NCBI GenBank assembly: GCA_035575515.1
Contig: DATLXU010000084.1
Span: forward strand, 1-9,944
Reading direction: 5' to 3'
Source: DATLXU01 sp035575515
Lineage (GTDB): Bacteria; Acidobacteriota; Blastocatellia; UBA7656
Length of the DNA stretch: 9,944 bases
Positions within the stretch are counted from its first letter, which is position 1, and each line of letters opens with the position of its first letter. The translations under genes and the position numbers were made by a program. A model generated the notes under the pieces. The model did no database searches and was not told the DNA's origin. It saw nothing but the letters and a program-made list of their open reading frames with translations. Shown here one piece after another: positions 1-6,029 of the stretch.

Positions 1-1
1 A

Positions 2-79
2 ACAGTAGGATTTGAAGAAGAGCAGATACGAGCATACATCCGCGACCAGGAAGGAGGAGATGAACAAGGACGGTTCTAA
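2..79 (+). CDS. 3' end of a probable IS200-like / REP-associated (RAYT) transposase, partial
   Basis: An open frame enters from the left edge and stops at TAA 77-79, giving 25 residues that end in EEEQIRAYIRDQEGGDE followed by a short QGRF tail. The pattern of an acidic helix, a 'Q(I/V)..YI..QE' segment and a short charged tail resembles the C-terminus of Y1-type (IS200-like) transposases, including the domesticated RAYT group. This is recognition from a very short stretch. The two REP-like hairpins about 170 bases downstream support it, because RAYT genes are typically found beside REP elements. The catalytic HUH motif and tyrosine would lie outside the window, so activity cannot be judged. 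Confidence 0.5.
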   Translation, partial: TVGFEEEQIRAYIRDQEGGDEQGRF

Positions 80-162
80 ATCGAACCATATGAGATTGGT
101 ACAAATGCCTAATGGCGAATTGCTCAAAAATGGCCCGAAAAAAACCGCGTTACATCGGCCAG

Positions 163-206
163 ACTAAATCGGGTCAGTGTGCCAATCTCTCGCGGTCTGA
201 TTTAGT
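163..206. repeat. Short inverted repeat downstream of the transposase-like gene
   Basis: ACTAAATC (163-170) is matched by GATTTAGT (199-206), an 8-bp perfect inverted repeat with a 28-nt spacer. A second pair, CCGCG (145-149) and CGCGG (191-195), interleaves with it, so the two could only coexist as a pseudoknot. It could be part of the transposable element's right end, but no boundary can be set from one copy. Confidence 0.3.
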
Positions 207-250
207 TCATCGGGCGACGAAGAGCATAGTTGTCAAAGATCAACTTAGCA

Positions 251-306
251 GGGGCGACCGCCTTTGAGGCGGCCCCACTCACCAAGCCACCCGCTTTGCG
301 GGGGTG
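251..306. repeat. Two adjacent REP-like hairpins (BIME-like pair)
   Basis: The first hairpin is 251-276: GGGGC.. and CCGCC pair with GGCGG..CCCC around a TTTGA loop, with a 3-nt bulge on the left arm. The second is 288-306: CACCCGC pairs with GCGGGGGTG around a TTT loop, with a 2-nt bulge on the right arm, and is followed by GTCTGAC. Imperfect GC-rich stems with TTT-type loops, in pairs and close to an IS200-like gene, are the classic arrangement of REP sequences mobilised by RAYT proteins. Neither is followed by a T-run, which argues against a terminator. Confidence 0.55.
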
Positions 307-507
307 TCTGACTTGCGCTAGAGGCAACCGGGATGAGGACTATCGTTGCCATTGCGTTCCTGCTAAATCGGTAAAATTGGGCCAACAACCAGGACGGTTT
401 CAAGAGTGTATTAACCGGGTGGCTCGCTTATGCCGTCCAAAGGCCAGCAAGAATATCTAAACCGGTTTATTTATACAAGCATCTGTAGGAATTGTCCACT
501 TTTTAGT

Positions 508-535
508 TTGCTAGGAATCAAACCAGGGGTATAAT
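508..535 (+). promoter_or_regulatory. Sigma70-like promoter for the FecR-domain gene
   Basis: A perfect TATAAT -10 hexamer lies at 530-535. A TTGCTA -35 (4 of 6 matches to TTGACA) lies at 508-513 with a 16-bp spacer. Transcription would begin near 541-543 and give a leader of about 110 nt before the ATG at 653. Confidence 0.55.
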
Positions 536-540
536 CGAGG

Positions 541-652
541 CAGATGGGGTGTTGGTCCTGCCGACCACTCCAAAGCAATCAATGAGGATGGCCGGTTGAT
601 GATTTTACAGAGGGGCTAAGCCCGCAGATGCCTCTCGAAAGGATTCACTAAG
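541..652 (+). promoter_or_regulatory. Structured 5' leader of the FecR-domain gene
   Basis: Two hairpins can be drawn. At 546-571, TGGTC pairs with GACCA around CTGCC, with partial extension GGGG..CTCC. At 609-635, AGAGG pairs with CCTCT, with an internal GGC/GCC helix. The ribosome-binding site AAAGGA (638-643) lies immediately downstream of the second hairpin, so that stem could influence translation. It does not match riboswitch cores I can recall, including GEMM and fluoride. No regulatory role is shown. Confidence 0.3.
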
Positions 653-1717
653 ATGAAACTCACAAAGATGGTTTTTGCGACCGCAATCCTTCTTGTCGCC
701 GCTGCGTTGGTCTCTGCGCAGAATCGAAAACAGCTTTCGTCCGATGAACAGAGCCAGTACGTTGTCTCGGCGAAGGCGGGCGTAGTCAACGTGATCGAAG
801 GCGATGTCAGCGTTAAAGGCGAGAAGGGCGAGTGGGATCGCGTCGTCGCGGGCGATGACCTCCGTGACGGCGACACGGTGAGGACGGGCGCAAATGGTCG
901 CGCTGAAATCCTGCTCACACCGGGCTGTTACCTCAGACTGGCCGAAGACAGCGAGTTCGTCTTCGCTGAATCGTCCGCTTTTAATCTAAGGGTCAAACTC
1001 CTCAAAGGCTCGGCCATCGTTGAGGCTTCTGCGCTCGACGGTCCTCTTGCATTTGACGTTGCGAAGGCAAAATTTATGATTGTGCGCGAAGGGCTTTACC
1101 GCTTTAACGCGAGCGCGAGCGGGAAAGCAGAAGTCGCCGTCAGCAAAGGCCGCGTGCTGTTCGACAAGACCTTGATTAAAGGCGACAAGAAAGGCGTGGT
1201 TGAAAACGGATCGCTTGCGGTTGCGAAGTTCGATAAAGACCAAGTTGACAGCTTCGATACCTGGAGCAAGGACCGCGCAAAGACTCTAATCGCCGCCAAC
1301 AAGCGATTGTCGCGCAAGGCCCTCAGGCGCAATGGCCTTCTCGCTTCAATGTTCGGCGCGTGGGTGTTCGATTCCGTGTGCGGTTGCCGCACGTGGCTGC
1401 CCGGCTGGTACGGATTCTCCTCGCCCTACGGCTGGTCTTATGCAAATTGCAACCCGTGGAACATGTATGGCCACGTCTATCCTTACAGTTGGAGCGGCAG
1501 CGGTCGTCACGAAGATCCGAAAGGCGGCGGGCCGATAAATAGCGATCCGCGTTCGGGTCGTCCCGGCGGAGGCGGCACAGTCGGCGGTAATCCCGGCGGT
1601 GCGCGCCCGACTCCGGTTGAGCCGCCAGGTCGCGGCATTGGCGGTGGAGTTCGCACCGGTGTGCCCGACAGGGATATACCGAGAATGCCCTCAACAGGGT
1701 CAGGCCGCCGCCCTTAG
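653..1717 (+). CDS. Exported FecR-domain protein with aromatic/Cys patch and Gly/Pro-rich tail
   Basis: The 354-residue product begins with a Sec signal peptide (basic MKLTK, hydrophobic core to about residue 20, likely cleavage near Ser-Ala-Gln 21-23). Residues about 41-195 form a FecR-like all-beta domain, seen in the repeated short strands and in GDDLRDGDTVRTG..GRAEI (about 67-86) and the following 'L..GSA..E' segment. A basic helix (about 203-228) leads to an aromatic, Cys-containing stretch (231-280, with Cys 243, 245 and 266). A Gly/Pro/Arg-rich low-complexity tail follows to the end. In Gram-negatives classical FecR relays TonB-receptor signals to an ECF sigma factor. Here there is no sigma-factor or receptor neighbour and no inner-membrane anchor other than the signal peptide. 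An envelope structural or ligand-binding role is therefore more likely, as for many acidobacterial FecR-domain proteins. AAAGGA at 638-643 supports the ATG. Transcribed alone, from its own promoter to its own terminator. Confidence 0.8.
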   Translation: MKLTKMVFATAILLVAAALVSAQNRKQLSSDEQSQYVVSAKAGVVNVIEGDVSVKGEKGEWDRVVAGDDLRDGDTVRTGANGRAEILLTPGCYLRLAEDSEFVFAESSAFNLRVKLLKGSAIVEASALDGPLAFDVAKAKFMIVREGLYRFNASASGKAEVAVSKGRVLFDKTLIKGDKKGVVENGSLAVAKFDKDQVDSFDTWSKDRAKTLIAANKRLSRKALRRNGLLASMFGAWVFDSVCGCRTWLPGWYGFSSPYGWSYANCNPWNMYGHVYPYSWSGSGRHEDPKGGGPINSDPRSGRPGGGGTVGGNPGGARPTPVEPPGRGIGGGVRTGVPDRDIPRMPSTGSGRRP

Positions 1718-1742
1718 TACGGGCGATTGATTAATCAGCGCG

Positions 1743-1781
1743 AAGGCGCTCCTGCTTCAAGCGGGAGCGCCTTTTGAGTTT
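1743..1781 (+). terminator. Intrinsic terminator of the FecR-domain gene
   Basis: GGCGCTCCTGC (1745-1755) pairs with GCGGGAGCGCC (1761-1771) around TTCAA. That is 11 bp including one G-U pair, extendable by two A-T pairs, and it is followed by TTTTGAGTTTT. It is 25 bases beyond the stop codon and ends the monocistronic unit. Confidence 0.85.
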
Positions 1782-1799
1782 TCAACACTGCCCGCGCGC

Positions 1800-1828
1800 T
1801 TCCAATCAATATCGAATGGGGCTAGAAT
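1800..1828 (+). promoter_or_regulatory. Possible promoter for the NYN-domain gene
   Basis: TAGAAT (1823-1828, 5 of 6 matches to the -10 consensus) is preceded at 17 bp by TTCCAA (1800-1805), a poor -35 box. It lies after the upstream terminator and 44 bases before the start codon, so position supports it better than sequence does. Confidence 0.3.
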
Positions 1829-1871
1829 TGGGCTTCTCAGTTACGATTCGACGGGGACAGGGAAACGCGCG

Positions 1872-2345
1872 ATGCCATACATAATTGACGGCAACAACGT
1901 CATGGGGCAAACGCCCGGCTGGCACCGCGACAAGGCGCGAGCGCGGCAAAGACTGCTTGAACAACTGGCCGCGTTCGCCAGAATCAAAAAGAGTCGCATC
2001 ACTGTTGTCTTCGATGGCGCGCCCGATGATTTGATGCCCGATGGCTCGGCCTTTCACGGCGTGAAGGTTCTCTATGCGGAAAGAGGCTCGGATGCCGACA
2101 CTCGAATCATCCGTCTGGTCGAAGCGGCGGCAAACCCGCGCGGACTCACAGTTGTCACCTCTGACCGCCACCTCGCATTCGTCGTGCGCTCATGCGGGGC
2201 AAGCGTCATCCGCTCAGGCGAATTCAGAAAACAGATGGAGCAGGCAATCGAGCAGCAACGGCGAATCGAAGACGGCGAGCAGTACGAAATTGACGACGTG
2301 AACGGATGGCTGCGCTACTTCGGCGCGTTGCCGGATGATGAATAG
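1872..2345 (+). CDS. NYN (YacP/Rae1-like) domain ribonuclease
   Basis: The product has 157 residues, essentially a single PIN-like NYN domain. Acidic metal-binding positions are visible in order: Asp6 in YIIDGNNVM, Asp48 in VVFDGAPD, Asp74 and Asp76 in GSDADTRI, and Asp98 in VVTSDRHLA. These match the layout of the YacP family (DUF901). Its Bacillus member Rae1 is a ribosome-associated endoribonuclease that cuts mRNA during translation. The C-terminal DDVNGWLRYFG motif is also typical, and the length is close to the usual about 170 residues. GGGGACAGGGA, ending about 8-10 bases before the ATG, supports the start. The gene stands alone, with a 118-base gap to the next gene. Its stop codon lies inside a degenerate period-7 repeat. 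Family assignment is firm; the RNA target is unknown. Confidence 0.85.
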   Translation: MPYIIDGNNVMGQTPGWHRDKARARQRLLEQLAAFARIKKSRITVVFDGAPDDLMPDGSAFHGVKVLYAERGSDADTRIIRLVEAAANPRGLTVVTSDRHLAFVVRSCGASVIRSGEFRKQMEQAIEQQRRIEDGEQYEIDDVNGWLRYFGALPDDE

Positions 2346-2451
2346 TGGTAAGTGATCGGTGTTCGGTGGCCAGTTTGTAGAATTATAGCCGCCTTGAAAA
2401 TGGCTCTGGGAGCCTGTTTCAAGCCGCTAAGCTTTCAACTGACCACTGAAC
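2344..2451. repeat. Facing period-7 repeat arrays, locus 1 (degenerate)
   Basis: From 2344 the sequence reads agtggta/agtgatc/ggtgttc/ggtggcc/agtttgt, five drifted copies of an AGTGGTC heptamer. On the opposite strand at 2436-2451 there is AGTGGTC followed by AGTTG, flanked by GTTC. The two arrays are inverted relative to each other, about 57 bases apart. The left array begins at the stop codon of the NYN gene (2343-2345). The right array ends just before the Shine-Dalgarno sequence of the next gene. Confidence 0.5.
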
Positions 2452-2463
2452 GAGGAGGGCCGC

Positions 2464-4152
2464 ATGGCTACAGGAGAAGCTATGGAGAGACCTCGCGCGT
2501 ACCGCGATGTCAGGGTCGGCGAATTGCTCGCGCTGCTTGCGCGCGATTATCCGCGTAACGAGGCGCTCGTCTATCCTGACCGCAACATCAGATACGATTT
2601 CAGCCAGCTTGAATGGCTCGCCCGCCAAACCGCAAAAGGTTTGCTCAGCCTTGGCATCGAGCACGGCGACCGCGTCGCGCTTTGGGCTACAAATATTCCG
2701 GAATGGATCGTCCTTCAATTTGCGCTCGCAAAGATCGGAGCCATTCTCGTCACCGTCAACACAAGCTTGCGCGCAGCCGAGCTTGAGTACCTGCTCAAGC
2801 AATCCGAAGCCAGCGCTCTTATAACAATCTCAGGTTTCCGCGATATTGATTACGTGGAGACGATCTACGAAATCATTCCTGAATTGCGCAGGTCGGAAGA
2901 AGGAGCGCTGAAGTCGATGCGACTGCCTCACCTGCGCAATGTTATCTACATAGGCGACGAGCATCCAGGCGGGATGCTCCGCTATGACTCGCTGCTTGGC
3001 CGCTCGGAAAAAATCGGCGATGAACAACTCGACGCACGCATCGAGGCGCAAGACCTCGACACCGTGATTAATATGCAGTACACGTCCGGGACGACGGGCT
3101 TTCCAAAGGGCGTGATGCTCACGCATCGCAACATAGTCAACAACGGCTACTGGCTCGGCGAAGGCATAGGGCTTACTCCGCGCGATCGTCTCTGTCTGCC
3201 GGTGCCGTTGTTTCACTGCTTTGGCTGCGTCATCGGAGTGCTAGGCGCATACACGCACGCTGCGGCGCTCGTGCCGCTCGAATCGTTCGATCCGCTCCGC
3301 GCGCTTCAAGCAATCGAGCGCGAGCGGTGTACGGCTCTTTATGGCGTGCCGACTATGTTTATCGCAGAACTTGAGCAGTTGGACTTTCACAACTTCGATC
3401 TGTCGAGCTTGAGGACTGGAATAATGGCGGGCGCGCTGTGCCCTGAACCGCTGATGCGCAAAGCGATGGAGCGGATGAACCTGAAGGAATTGACCATCGC
3501 TTACGGGCTGACGGAAGCCTCGCCAGGAATAACTCTCACTCCGCGCACCGATTCAATCGAGATGCGCACGCAAACCGTCGGCAAAGTTCTGCCTGAAATG
3601 GAAGTGAAGGTAATTGATCCGGTGACGGGCGAAGAATTGCCGCCGGGACGCACAGGCGAGTTGTGCTGTCGCGGCTACAACGTGATGAAAGGTTATTACA
3701 ACAATCCGAAGGCGACGGCTGAGGCAATTGATGCTGATGGCTGGCTGCACACGGGCGATCAGGCGACGATTGATGAGCGTGGTTATGTGCGAATCACCGG
3801 GCGCATAAAAGAGTTGATAATTCGCGGAGGCGAAAACATCGCGCCGAAAGAGATAGAAGACTTGCTGCGCCGCAACCCGAAGATCGCAGACGTTTATGTT
3901 TACGGCGTGCCTGATGAAAAATTTGGTGAAGAGGTCGCAGCGGCGATTCGGTTGAAGCCTGACGAGGCGGCCACGACGGATGAGATCAGAGAATTTTGCA
4001 TGGGTCAGATTGCTCGCTTCAAGATTCCGCGCCACATCCGATTCGTTGATTCATTCCCGATGACCGCTTCAGGCAAGGTGCAAAAATTCAAGCTGCGCGA
4101 AATGCATATAAGGGAGCAGGCAATAGCAAACAGGGAACAGATGCGCGAGTAG
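2464..4152 (+). CDS. AMP-forming acyl-CoA synthetase (fatty-acid-CoA ligase family)
   Basis: The 562-residue enzyme of the ANL superfamily would activate a carboxylic acid with ATP to an acyl-adenylate and then to acyl-CoA in the cytosol. All core motifs are present: phosphate loop YTSGTTGFPKG (206-216), YGLTE (347-351), TGD (430-432), hinge and ligase motif GRIKELIIRGGENI (446-459), and catalytic Lys538 in ASGKVQKFKL. The length fits medium/long-chain acyl-CoA synthetases. The chain-length or aromatic substrate cannot be read from sequence alone. GAGGAGG (2452-2458), 5 bases before ATG 2464, fixes the start; ATG 2482 lacks such a site. Residues 550-559 are encoded by four copies of a 7-base repeat (4111-4140), so the extreme C-terminus appears to be repeat-derived rather than part of the fold. 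It converges with the next gene. Confidence 0.9.
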   Translation: MATGEAMERPRAYRDVRVGELLALLARDYPRNEALVYPDRNIRYDFSQLEWLARQTAKGLLSLGIEHGDRVALWATNIPEWIVLQFALAKIGAILVTVNTSLRAAELEYLLKQSEASALITISGFRDIDYVETIYEIIPELRRSEEGALKSMRLPHLRNVIYIGDEHPGGMLRYDSLLGRSEKIGDEQLDARIEAQDLDTVINMQYTSGTTGFPKGVMLTHRNIVNNGYWLGEGIGLTPRDRLCLPVPLFHCFGCVIGVLGAYTHAAALVPLESFDPLRALQAIERERCTALYGVPTMFIAELEQLDFHNFDLSSLRTGIMAGALCPEPLMRKAMERMNLKELTIAYGLTEASPGITLTPRTDSIEMRTQTVGKVLPEMEVKVIDPVTGEELPPGRTGELCCRGYNVMKGYYNNPKATAEAIDADGWLHTGDQATIDERGYVRITGRIKELIIRGGENIAPKEIEDLLRRNPKIADVYVYGVPDEKFGEEVAAAIRLKPDEAATTDEIREFCMGQIARFKIPRHIRFVDSFPMTASGKVQKFKLREMHIREQAIANREQMRE

Positions 4153-4180
4153 CAATCTTTCTTCTATTCCCTGTTCCCTT
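4111..4180. repeat. Facing period-7 repeat arrays, locus 2 (overlaps a coding end)
   Basis: Forward copies at 4111-4140 are agggagc/aggcaat/agcaaac/agggaac plus ag. On the minus strand at 4166-4179 there are agggaac/agggaat. A 9-bp perfect inverted match (4129-4137 with 4167-4175) and an alternative 8-bp match (4133-4140 with 4171-4178) allow a hairpin followed on the + strand by CCTTTT. It could therefore act as a terminator between the converging genes, but its period-7 structure shows it is a repeat first. Confidence 0.5.
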
Positions 4181-4184
4181 TTCG

Positions 4185-5705
4185 CTAGTGCTTAATCTTC
4201 GCCCACGCGGTCTGGAGATTGAAATCGGCATCGGTGTCCGCCGTGTGACAGCTTGCGCATAAAGCCTGCGGGTTTGCTATGCGACCATAGCCCTTCGCTG
4301 GCTTTCGAGCGTGGTCGCCGCCTGGCCCGTGACACTGTTCGCATTGCACATTCTGAAGCTGAGCAAGTCCGCCCTGGCCGTTCGCATGCTGCTGCCCCGT
4401 TGCGTGACAATTCAAACAGCTAATTTCAAACTCAAATCGTCTGAGCGCAATCGGTTTGCTCGCGTGCGCGTGCGCGCTGTTTGTCCATTGAATGTATTGG
4501 GCCATGTGGCATTGAGCGCATGCAATTGACGAAACATAAGCGGGCGATGATTCGCCAGTAGAATTGCCGCCAGAGTTTGCAGCGTCTGCTGCGCGGGTCT
4601 TCGACAACCAATCATCGAGCATGGCTTTTGTGTCAGCGATGCTCTTATCGCCAGCTTCGCGCGCGGCGACGACTGTTTGCGCTGCGGCTGGATCATCAGC
4701 GAATTTTTCGTCGAGCGTTACGAAGCGAACGCGAGCGGAAAACTTGCCTTGTTCTTCTCGATAAAAGCGAAGCTCGCCCAGCATCCTAGATTCGTAAGGC
4801 GTGAAGACGATGAACGTATCGCTTACGTTCATCGGCGGAGTGAAGAAAGCATCGTTCGGCTGACTGTTGCCCGCGATGATTACGTCAATGCCCGGCGCTT
4901 CACGCGCAATGCGAGCGGCTTCTTCTGTTTTGACGTGAGCCAGCGCGATTACGACGTCGGCCTGCTTTCTCGCTTCAGCGGCGGCGCGGCGCGCGGCTTC
5001 AACCGTATCAATGAACTTGAATCCGCGCGGCGCGGCTGGCACGGTTTCCGTGAGTCCTATGAATGCAACCCGCACAGGTTTCGATTGCGTATTGCGAGAA
5101 GGCATCTCTCGAATAAAGAAAGGCTGCGGCGCAATTCGGTCAGGCGCGTCGCTCAAGATGTTTGCCGACACCAATCGTTTCAGCACGGGTTGCGAGCTTG
5201 CCTGCTTGTTGTATTCGGCCTTAGTGAGCAGGCGCGAATAGTATTTCAAATCGTGCGAAGAGACATTGACCACATCAACCGATGACTGGTCGTGAGCCTT
5301 CAACACCCAGTCGTTTTTCACGACAACGTCGGGACGCATCTCGCCGTGAGAGCCGCGCTCGTCGGCCATCGTGTAGCCGCTGTCGACGAGAACCGAAGGG
5401 ACGTCACCGAGTTTCTCTTTGAATAATTTCAAGTAGCTGGCACGCCGTGCCAGTCCCCCAACGCGGGGAGGTTTTCAGCCGCAAGGCTCAAGCCCGCCGT
5501 GCGTGTCGCCTATGAAATGAACGACGAACGCAGCCCCGTCGTCTGTTCCCGCGCGCTCTGCAACGGGAATGTCCATGCCGACGATTTCAAGTCGCCTCGC
5601 CTGCTGCTCCTGAGCCGCGCTTGATGTCTTTTGCCAGAAGGCGAAAGCGACGATGAGCAATACTGCTGCCAGCTTCACCGATTTGATTATTTTGTAGTTG
5701 TTCAT
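4185..5705 (-). CDS. Candidate selenoprotein: exported phosphoesterase-like domain fused to tetrahaem cytochrome c, with in-frame UGA
   Basis: Read through one UGA (codon 77, 5477-5475), the frame gives 506 residues. Residues 1-30 are a signal peptide. The 5'-nucleotidase-like region starts with GDTHG (Asp67, His69) and continues to about residue 340. Four CxxCH haem sites follow at 396-400, 430-434, 455-459 and 483-487, in a cytochrome c554-like module ending in His506. Haem attachment requires the periplasm, in line with the signal peptide. The UGA lies in EPCG-U-KPPRVGGLARRA, a place where I recall relatives having Cys-Gly-Cys. Several phosphoesterase ligands are altered: DSGY111 for DxGD, SSHD for GNHE, GNSQ279-282 for GHxH. 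A redox role is thus likelier than nucleotide hydrolysis, which is inference. Start ATG 5705 has AGGAAAA upstream. Without recoding, the locus would be a broken gene: a 76-residue stub (5475-5705) plus an orphan cytochrome lacking a signal peptide. No indel or second stop is present. A nonsense mutation remains the alternative. Confidence 0.65.
5437..5453 (-). promoter_or_regulatory. SECIS-like hairpin downstream of the in-frame UGA
   Basis: In the mRNA, CUGGCAC pairs perfectly with GUGCCAG around a GGC loop. The loop starts 28 nt after the UGA, within the range usually quoted for bacterial SECIS elements, which carry a G at the start of a small apical loop for SelB binding. A second short stem (UCCCC with GGGGG, 5469-5455) fills the interval. 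The hairpin is built from codons for Leu-Ala-Arg-Arg-Ala-Ser, using CGG and CGT for arginine where neighbouring genes favour CGC. The loop is GGC, not the GGU of E. coli fdhF, and I could not compute folding energies. Confidence 0.45.
5475..5477 (-). other. In-frame UGA codon, proposed selenocysteine (Sec77)
   Basis: TCA on the + strand is UGA in the gene's mRNA. It follows Cys75-Gly76 and precedes the segment KPPRVGG. Fourteen sense codons separate it from Leu92 (TTG 5432), where a conventional start for the cytochrome half would have to be placed. That TTG has no ribosome-binding site and would give a product with no export signal. Confidence 0.5.
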
Positions 5706-5761
5706 TATTTCGATTCTTTTCCTGAATTAACCTCAAAGGTGGCATTGAGGCTCAGTCAAAA

Positions 5762-5790
5762 ACTCTAAAGTATGAACGGACAGAGTGCAA
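5762..5790 (-). promoter_or_regulatory. Possible promoter for the phosphoesterase-cytochrome gene
   Basis: On the minus strand TTGCAC (5790-5785) and TAGAGT (5767-5762) are separated by 17 bp, about 60 bases before the ATG. Both boxes are weak matches to the consensus; the call rests on spacing and position. Confidence 0.25.
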
Positions 5791-5797
5791 CCATAAA

Positions 5798-5921
5798 CAG
5801 TGATCAGTGGTCAGTGGTCAGTGGTCAGTGGTCAGTTGCTGATTGCCATTTCCCAAGAATCCTTGAAACCCATAAAGACCAGATGAATATCTAACCACTG
5901 ATTGCTGACCACTGACCGCTG
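5798..5921. repeat. Facing period-7 repeat arrays, locus 3 (best preserved)
   Basis: The left array (5798-5839) reads cagtgat, then four perfect cagtggt copies, then cagttgc. The right array (5894-5921), read on the minus strand, is cagcggt/cagtggt/cagcaat/cagtggt. The arrays are inverted relative to each other, with about 54 bases between them, and could pair over about 18 bp with one mismatch. Perfect copies suggest recent expansion by slippage. Confidence 0.75.
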
Positions 5922-5978
5922 AAAATAGTATTGATTGTGCGTGTTCCATATTGTACGCTGGCGAAAGATTGCAATATT

Positions 5979-6012
5979 GCCCCCGCTGTGGCTTTTGTCC
6001 AGCGGGCTTTTT
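5979..6012 (+). terminator. Terminator-like hairpin immediately upstream of pilT
   Basis: GCCC..CGCTG (5979-5988, 2-nt bulge) pairs with CAGCGGGC (6000-6007), with an 11-nt loop, followed by TTTTT (6008-6012). It lies only 17 bases before the pilT ATG. It either stops transcription coming from upstream or acts in the pilT leader as an attenuator. No promoter convincing enough to choose between these is visible. Confidence 0.5.
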
Positions 6013-6029
6013 AGTTATTGAGGACTGAA

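Larger units (their letters stand above)
80..652. other. Long intergenic region: REP hairpins, promoter and leader, no convincing gene
   Basis: This 573-base stretch holds a dispersed inverted repeat (163-206), a pair of REP-like hairpins (251-306), a good -10 box (530-535) and the structured leader of the FecR gene. A 76-codon open frame at 230-460 starts with TTG, runs straight through both REP hairpins and resembles no family I know, so I treat it as non-coding. Between 310 and 500 I see nothing else I can name. Confidence 0.6.
5706..6029. other. Divergent intergenic region between the cytochrome gene and pilT
   Basis: These 324 bases hold no gene. Beside the minus-strand gene there is a weak promoter-like pair (5762-5790) and a small inverted repeat in its leader (CCTCAA with TTGAGG, minus strand, about 5728-5749). 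In the middle lie the facing heptamer arrays (5798-5921). Next to pilT lies a terminator-like hairpin (5979-6012) and the ribosome-binding site. Confidence 0.6.

Noticed and set aside
333..374. Short frame encoding MRTIVAIAFLLNR, like the beginning of a signal peptide
   Set aside because: Only 13 codons. It could be the remnant of a lost exported gene, but there is no matching remainder downstream.
230..460. 76-codon open frame starting with TTG
   Set aside because: It runs through both REP-like hairpins, has no ribosome-binding site and no recognisable domain; most likely chance.
546..608. Possible fluoride or GEMM-type riboswitch in the FecR leader
   Set aside because: The TTGATGATTTTAC segment loosely recalls the fluoride 3' motif, but the required pseudoknot partner is missing. 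The GEMM core motifs are absent.
4677..5285. 202-codon + strand frame opposite the cytochrome gene
   Set aside because: Shadow frame of the minus-strand gene, with no domain or ribosome-binding site.
5430..5432. TTG as an independent start for the cytochrome half
   Set aside because: No Shine-Dalgarno is visible. The product would lack the signal peptide needed for haem attachment, and the conserved-looking GGLARRA stretch upstream of it is in frame and would be lost.
5798..5921. CRISPR array
   Set aside because: The units are 7 bases long and contiguous, without spacers; this is a simple tandem repeat.
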